Origin: Hirudo medicinalis
Taxonomy: Eukaryota > Annelida > Clitellata > Hirudinida > Hirudinidae
Assembly: GCA_011800805.1 (NCBI GenBank)
Contig: MPNW01000084.1
Coordinates: forward strand, 13,012-50,511
Length of the DNA: 37,500 nucleotides
Reading direction: 5' to 3'
The position numbers were made by a program, and so were the translations under genes. The notes below the pieces were generated by a model. That model was not told the origin of the DNA and searched no databases. It saw only the letters and a list, made by a program, of their open reading frames with translations. Below are positions 34,265-37,500 of the stretch, in pieces. The stretch's first letter is position 1; each line of letters opens with the position of its first letter.

Positions 34265-34331
34265 CCACCCAATCAGGGTGGAGGTCTGATGCGCCCCTCG
34301 GCCCCGTGCCTTCGACCCGGGAAAGACGGGG
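34265..34331 (+). promoter_or_regulatory. GC-rich double stem-loop in the SLAIN 3' UTR
   Basis: Two adjacent inverted repeats in an otherwise AT-rich 3' UTR. CCACCC (34265-34270) and GGGTGG (34276-34281) enclose a 5-nt loop. CCCCGT (34302-34307) and ACGGGG (34326-34331) enclose a second helix in which CTT (34310-34312) pairs with AAG (34323-34325). The role is unknown; RNA stability, localisation or an RNA-protein site are possible. Confidence 0.5.
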
Positions 34332-34496
34332 AGCGATTTTTGTTTCTATGTGCTTTTACTTTGCAATGAGCTCTCTGTAGATTTGTAAATAACTCTGCTA
34401 CAAAAAGTGCCTTCTGTTAGAATTGTTTGACCAACATAGAAAGCGAGTAACGTTATTTTTCCACAACCTTTAGTTTTAAAAAAATTTTATTTTGGA

Positions 34497-34502
34497 AATA
34501 AA
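34497..34502 (+). terminator. Polyadenylation signal of SLAIN
   Basis: AATAAA about 650 bp after the SLAIN stop and before the convergent STIM gene. Further sequence to 35160 holds no recognised gene. Confidence 0.6.
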
Positions 34503-35161
34503 TATTTATTGGCCTCCACCTACATCAACAGATGCAAGCTGGCAGCAAAAATAATTTCATGCAATAACACCTTGTCATACAAGTTGGAATTTGTCAGAAT
34601 CTGTACACATTTGTTGGGCAGATTGTTGAAATATTGGTGAATGAAATCTTAACAATTATGAAATTCCATGACTACAATTCTACTGCCAAAGAGTGACTAT
34701 GCGGAAGCAAAAATACATCTGCGGCGTAAGTCAAGAATGACATTAGGGTCGAAATGAAATGGAATATTTTGAAGAATTGTGGAATGGTTAGGTATATCGA
34801 TGAATGTTTACAGGAAACGCGCCACGCACTTTGCAATGCTTAAATATGTGTGAGGCTGTCTAGAGATTCGTTTAAACCAGAGATGCCTTCTCAAATACTG
34901 AAACGAGTTCAGAGTCAACAAGTTCACCAGCTAGTGACAGTAAATAATAAATCCAATTCTCGATCAACAAGACTGTTAAAACAAATGCTCGCATTTGATG
35001 TCAGCAATGCATGCAGGCATTCCACTGGAAGATGGTCTTAAATTAATTCCATTGTGGACAACAGCTTCGGATAATTTGGCATGAATGATAAATACCACTT
35101 ATGTAGACGTGTAATAAGAATTCCCGCTCCTTTGGTTCTGGTTGCAGGTGTCAGGTGTTGT

Positions 35162-35167
35162 TTTATT
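35162..35167 (-). terminator. Polyadenylation signal of STIM
   Basis: TTTATT on the top strand (AATAAA on the gene strand) about 130 bp after the STIM stop codon. Confidence 0.55.
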
Positions 35168-35293
35168 GCATAATTTCTCATAAATATTACTTAACAATAA
35201 TAAAAGTGATAATAATAATGAATAAATAATAATAGTAAAAATGGGTATGCAGAAGAACTCCCAGCTTGGAGCAGTGAAGTTTAGGATGGAAAC

Positions 35294-37119
35294 TCAGACT
35301 TTTTTGGAAAACTTAAGGGGACTCCTAAACTTCTTGGGCTCTTTTTTGCGCCCGTTGCATTCATTTTGAGATTTTAGTTTGACATTGTTGTTCGTGTTTC
35401 TGTCGGGATCGAGAAACCCATCCATGGATTCCTCGATGAGCGTGACATAGAAAGATGGAGTGGATTTGTAAGGGTATCTCTGCATGCTGGATAAGTGATA
35501 AGGAGGAGTGAAAGATTTGACCAGGGGCGGGTTGTTTGGCTTCAAGTATTTAATGGAAGAGAAACCGTTGCGCTCGAGGGAAACCAGGGATGCTTGACTG
35601 AGACTGTCAGGGAGAGACGTCAAATTATCTTGTTTCGGTGGCAATTCATCCTGCTTGCCGATCACTGTTCAAAGGTATTTAATAGATTAATAATAATAAC
35701 ATTAAAATCGTTAATTAATAAATTAAAATACGAATAACGACTAGTATTGTGCATCCAAATTTCACGACTCAATTGATTCTGTGATGCGATTTAAAAGAAG
35801 CTGATCAAAGTTGAAGAATGTGATGTGATAAATGAGACAAAGCACTACTGATTAATTAATTACTGAGGTTGGAATCAACAACCAAGTGAAATAAATAACT
35901 AACTTAACTTCAAAAACTGATTTGAGAAAAATATAAAGTGGTCATGAAATTAAATTCAATTTCGAAAATGGAGCAACAATTTTTACAGATTAGAAATGAA
36001 AACTGCTCACTGCACGAGTTGATCCCAACGGCCGAAAGTTGCATGCCTGCCTTTAACAAGTTTGACATGATTGGATATGTATTCAAGTGACCTACGGAAT
36101 CACATGCCAAAGTTTTTATTTATTTTAAGAATCCATTTAAATAAATAAACTGTAATTGTAAAATAAAATTACATTGACCTTCACAAAAAGAAAGCTTGTA
36201 GTTTCTCATTTAAGCAATCGATGCGATCACCTCAACACAAAACACTAATGTCGACATGACTGTTTAATGTCAGACGACGCACTGCAACCGCTGCTGCACC
36301 CAGCAACTGGATTTACCCGGGCGGATGCCTGGTGAATTGCGGTGGTGGAGACCCATGTGCCTCTGCACCAGTCCTACCAGTGTCACAACCATCCCCTCGA
36401 AAAAGGTTTCTTTGGTTGGTGGAGGACCCTGTGCGCAATAGTTTGGCACAATCCTACCATTGCATTAACACTCAATTTAGTCTCACTGAGCAGAAGAAAA
36501 GCAATTGCAATTTATAAAATTTCTAACATGAAAAAGCTTTCTTTGAATGTTGCCCAGGAAATATAAAATATTTAATCAAAGAAAGCAGTGAGCAAAAGAA
36601 TGATGAGAAAATAAAGTAATTGTTGCATGCAGATGAGAGAATCGCTGAAATCAAGTTTCACGAAATTAAAAGGGCAAAAGACTTTGCACGAAGAAACACG
36701 AACAGCAATCCTCACCTGGCAGAGTTGGAATTTTACTCAAGGAGGGAGATGCCATCATGCCTGGAACTGGAAGCAAGAACATTGGCTTGAAAACTATCGA
36801 ACACTGAATTATTTTCCAACACTTAAAGAAAATGTTTCCAATGGATGATTGATCTCCACAAATTAAACGGCATATCTTGACATGTTGACATGTCATCACA
36901 TAACAAGAAAATATTAAATAACAGCAATAAAACCGCTGGAGTTAGGCGGACGAATGGAACGACTCACTCGACATGACGCCAGATGCAGGACCACGGAGGA
37001 GCGTGTTGAGGTAAGGGATGCCTGGGTTGGTGGTGATGTTGAAGCTGGTTATTCTTTCAATCTCCTTCCATCGGACTGCCCTTTCCTCCAGGTCCTTCTT
37101 GATCTCTTCCAATGATTGA
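35294..37119 (-). CDS. STIM: Stromal interaction molecule (STIM), C-terminal exons only
   Basis: STIM is the ER calcium sensor that opens Orai channels at the plasma membrane. Minus-strand exons: 37119-36968, 36766-36716, 36428-36317, 36050-36011 and 35650-35294 (stop); all phases agree, though the fourth is small and less certain and the second could start 6 nt later. The first exon ends the CAD/SOAR region: ERAVRWKEIERITSFNITTN matches the STIM segment with RW-x-x-IE and NPGI. The second carries SKIP, an SxIP EB-binding motif where vertebrate STIM1 has TRIP. The last exon (118 residues) is Ser/Pro-rich and ends in the lysine-rich phosphoinositide-binding tail NGRKKEPKKFRSPLKFSKKV. The EF-hand, SAM, transmembrane and main coiled-coil exons must lie beyond position 37500. 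Confidence 0.87.
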
Positions 37120-37171
37120 CTAAAAATCATTATCAGCAATTTGTGTCAGCACTGATACTAATTCATTAGTC

Positions 37172-37412
37172 ATTAATAATAATTATAATATTATAATATA
37201 TAATAATATTATTATTGAAATATAATAACAATTATGTAATAATAATAATATTATAATATATTATATTGTAAAATATATATATATATATAAATCCATTCAT
37301 CCATCTTCAAATGCATCATCCATTTGATAATGATCCTCAACAGACAAAATTTAAAGTTTCTTATTCAATTACAATTGGATTTTTCAAATTGTTATATCGT
37401 GTTATGCTGACA

Positions 37413-37464
<52 letters not shown>

Positions 37465-37500
37465 CATCATCCCCATAATTATTTTATAATATGCTTGTAT
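37172..37500. repeat. AT-rich microsatellites at the right edge
   Basis: TAA/ATA triplets and a TA run (37172-37290), and a near-perfect TTA array (about 37413-37463). They lie inside a STIM intron if the gene continues to the right. No exon was seen in this stretch. Confidence 0.85.

Noticed and set aside
1..37500. CRISPR arrays, bacterial operons, rRNA and tRNA genes
   Set aside because: No regularly spaced direct repeats, no cloverleaf with convincing A and B boxes and no rRNA core sequence was seen; the DNA is animal nuclear.

Overview
The window is nuclear DNA of an animal, most likely an invertebrate. It is AT-rich, and four conserved eukaryotic protein genes are split into many short exons with GT-AG introns and phase-consistent junctions. 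It also carries long trinucleotide and tetranucleotide microsatellites and fragments of several metazoan transposon classes: CR1-like and Jockey/I-like non-LTR elements, a Ty3/gypsy-type integrase, a hAT transposase and a MITE-like element. I cannot name the phylum from the sequence alone.

Layout. 1-4.5 kb: no recognised gene; microsatellites and repeat copies. 4.5-6.4 kb: unassigned candidate exons, minus strand. 6.69-10.42 kb: complete lipoyl synthase gene (LIAS), minus strand, ten coding exons, about 360 aa, with a dead non-LTR tail in one intron. 11.28-12.0 kb: frameshifted chain of protein-like ORFs, probably a pseudogene. 12.78-12.95 kb: hAT transposase C-terminus. 14.56-16.35 kb: complete TFIIS elongation factor gene, plus strand. 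16.56-17.64 kb: hairpin repeat and CR1-like 3' end. 18.71-21.25 kb: leucine-rich-repeat gene with many small exons, minus strand. 22.6-26.9 kb: transposon island (non-LTR element lacking its RT core and 3' end, gypsy integrase remnant, palindromic MITE-like element). 27.21-27.74 kb: intronless 178-aa ORF, minus strand, whose two half-repeats resemble the TATA-binding-protein fold. 28.54-33.85 kb: SLAIN-family microtubule plus-end gene, plus strand, six coding exons, about 571 aa. 35.29-37.12 kb: the 3' exons of STIM, the ER calcium sensor, minus strand; its 5' exons lie beyond the right edge.

How the genes relate. LIAS works in mitochondrial lipoylation and TFIIS in RNA polymerase II transcript cleavage; neither depends on the other. 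SLAIN and STIM converge tail to tail and both encode SxIP-type motifs that dock on EB proteins at microtubule plus ends, so two plus-tip proteins are neighbours. From memory, human LIAS, SLAIN2 and STIM2 are all on chromosome 4p, which suggests old linkage. The most novel item is the intronless TBP-like ORF, head-to-head with SLAIN and beside a transposon island.
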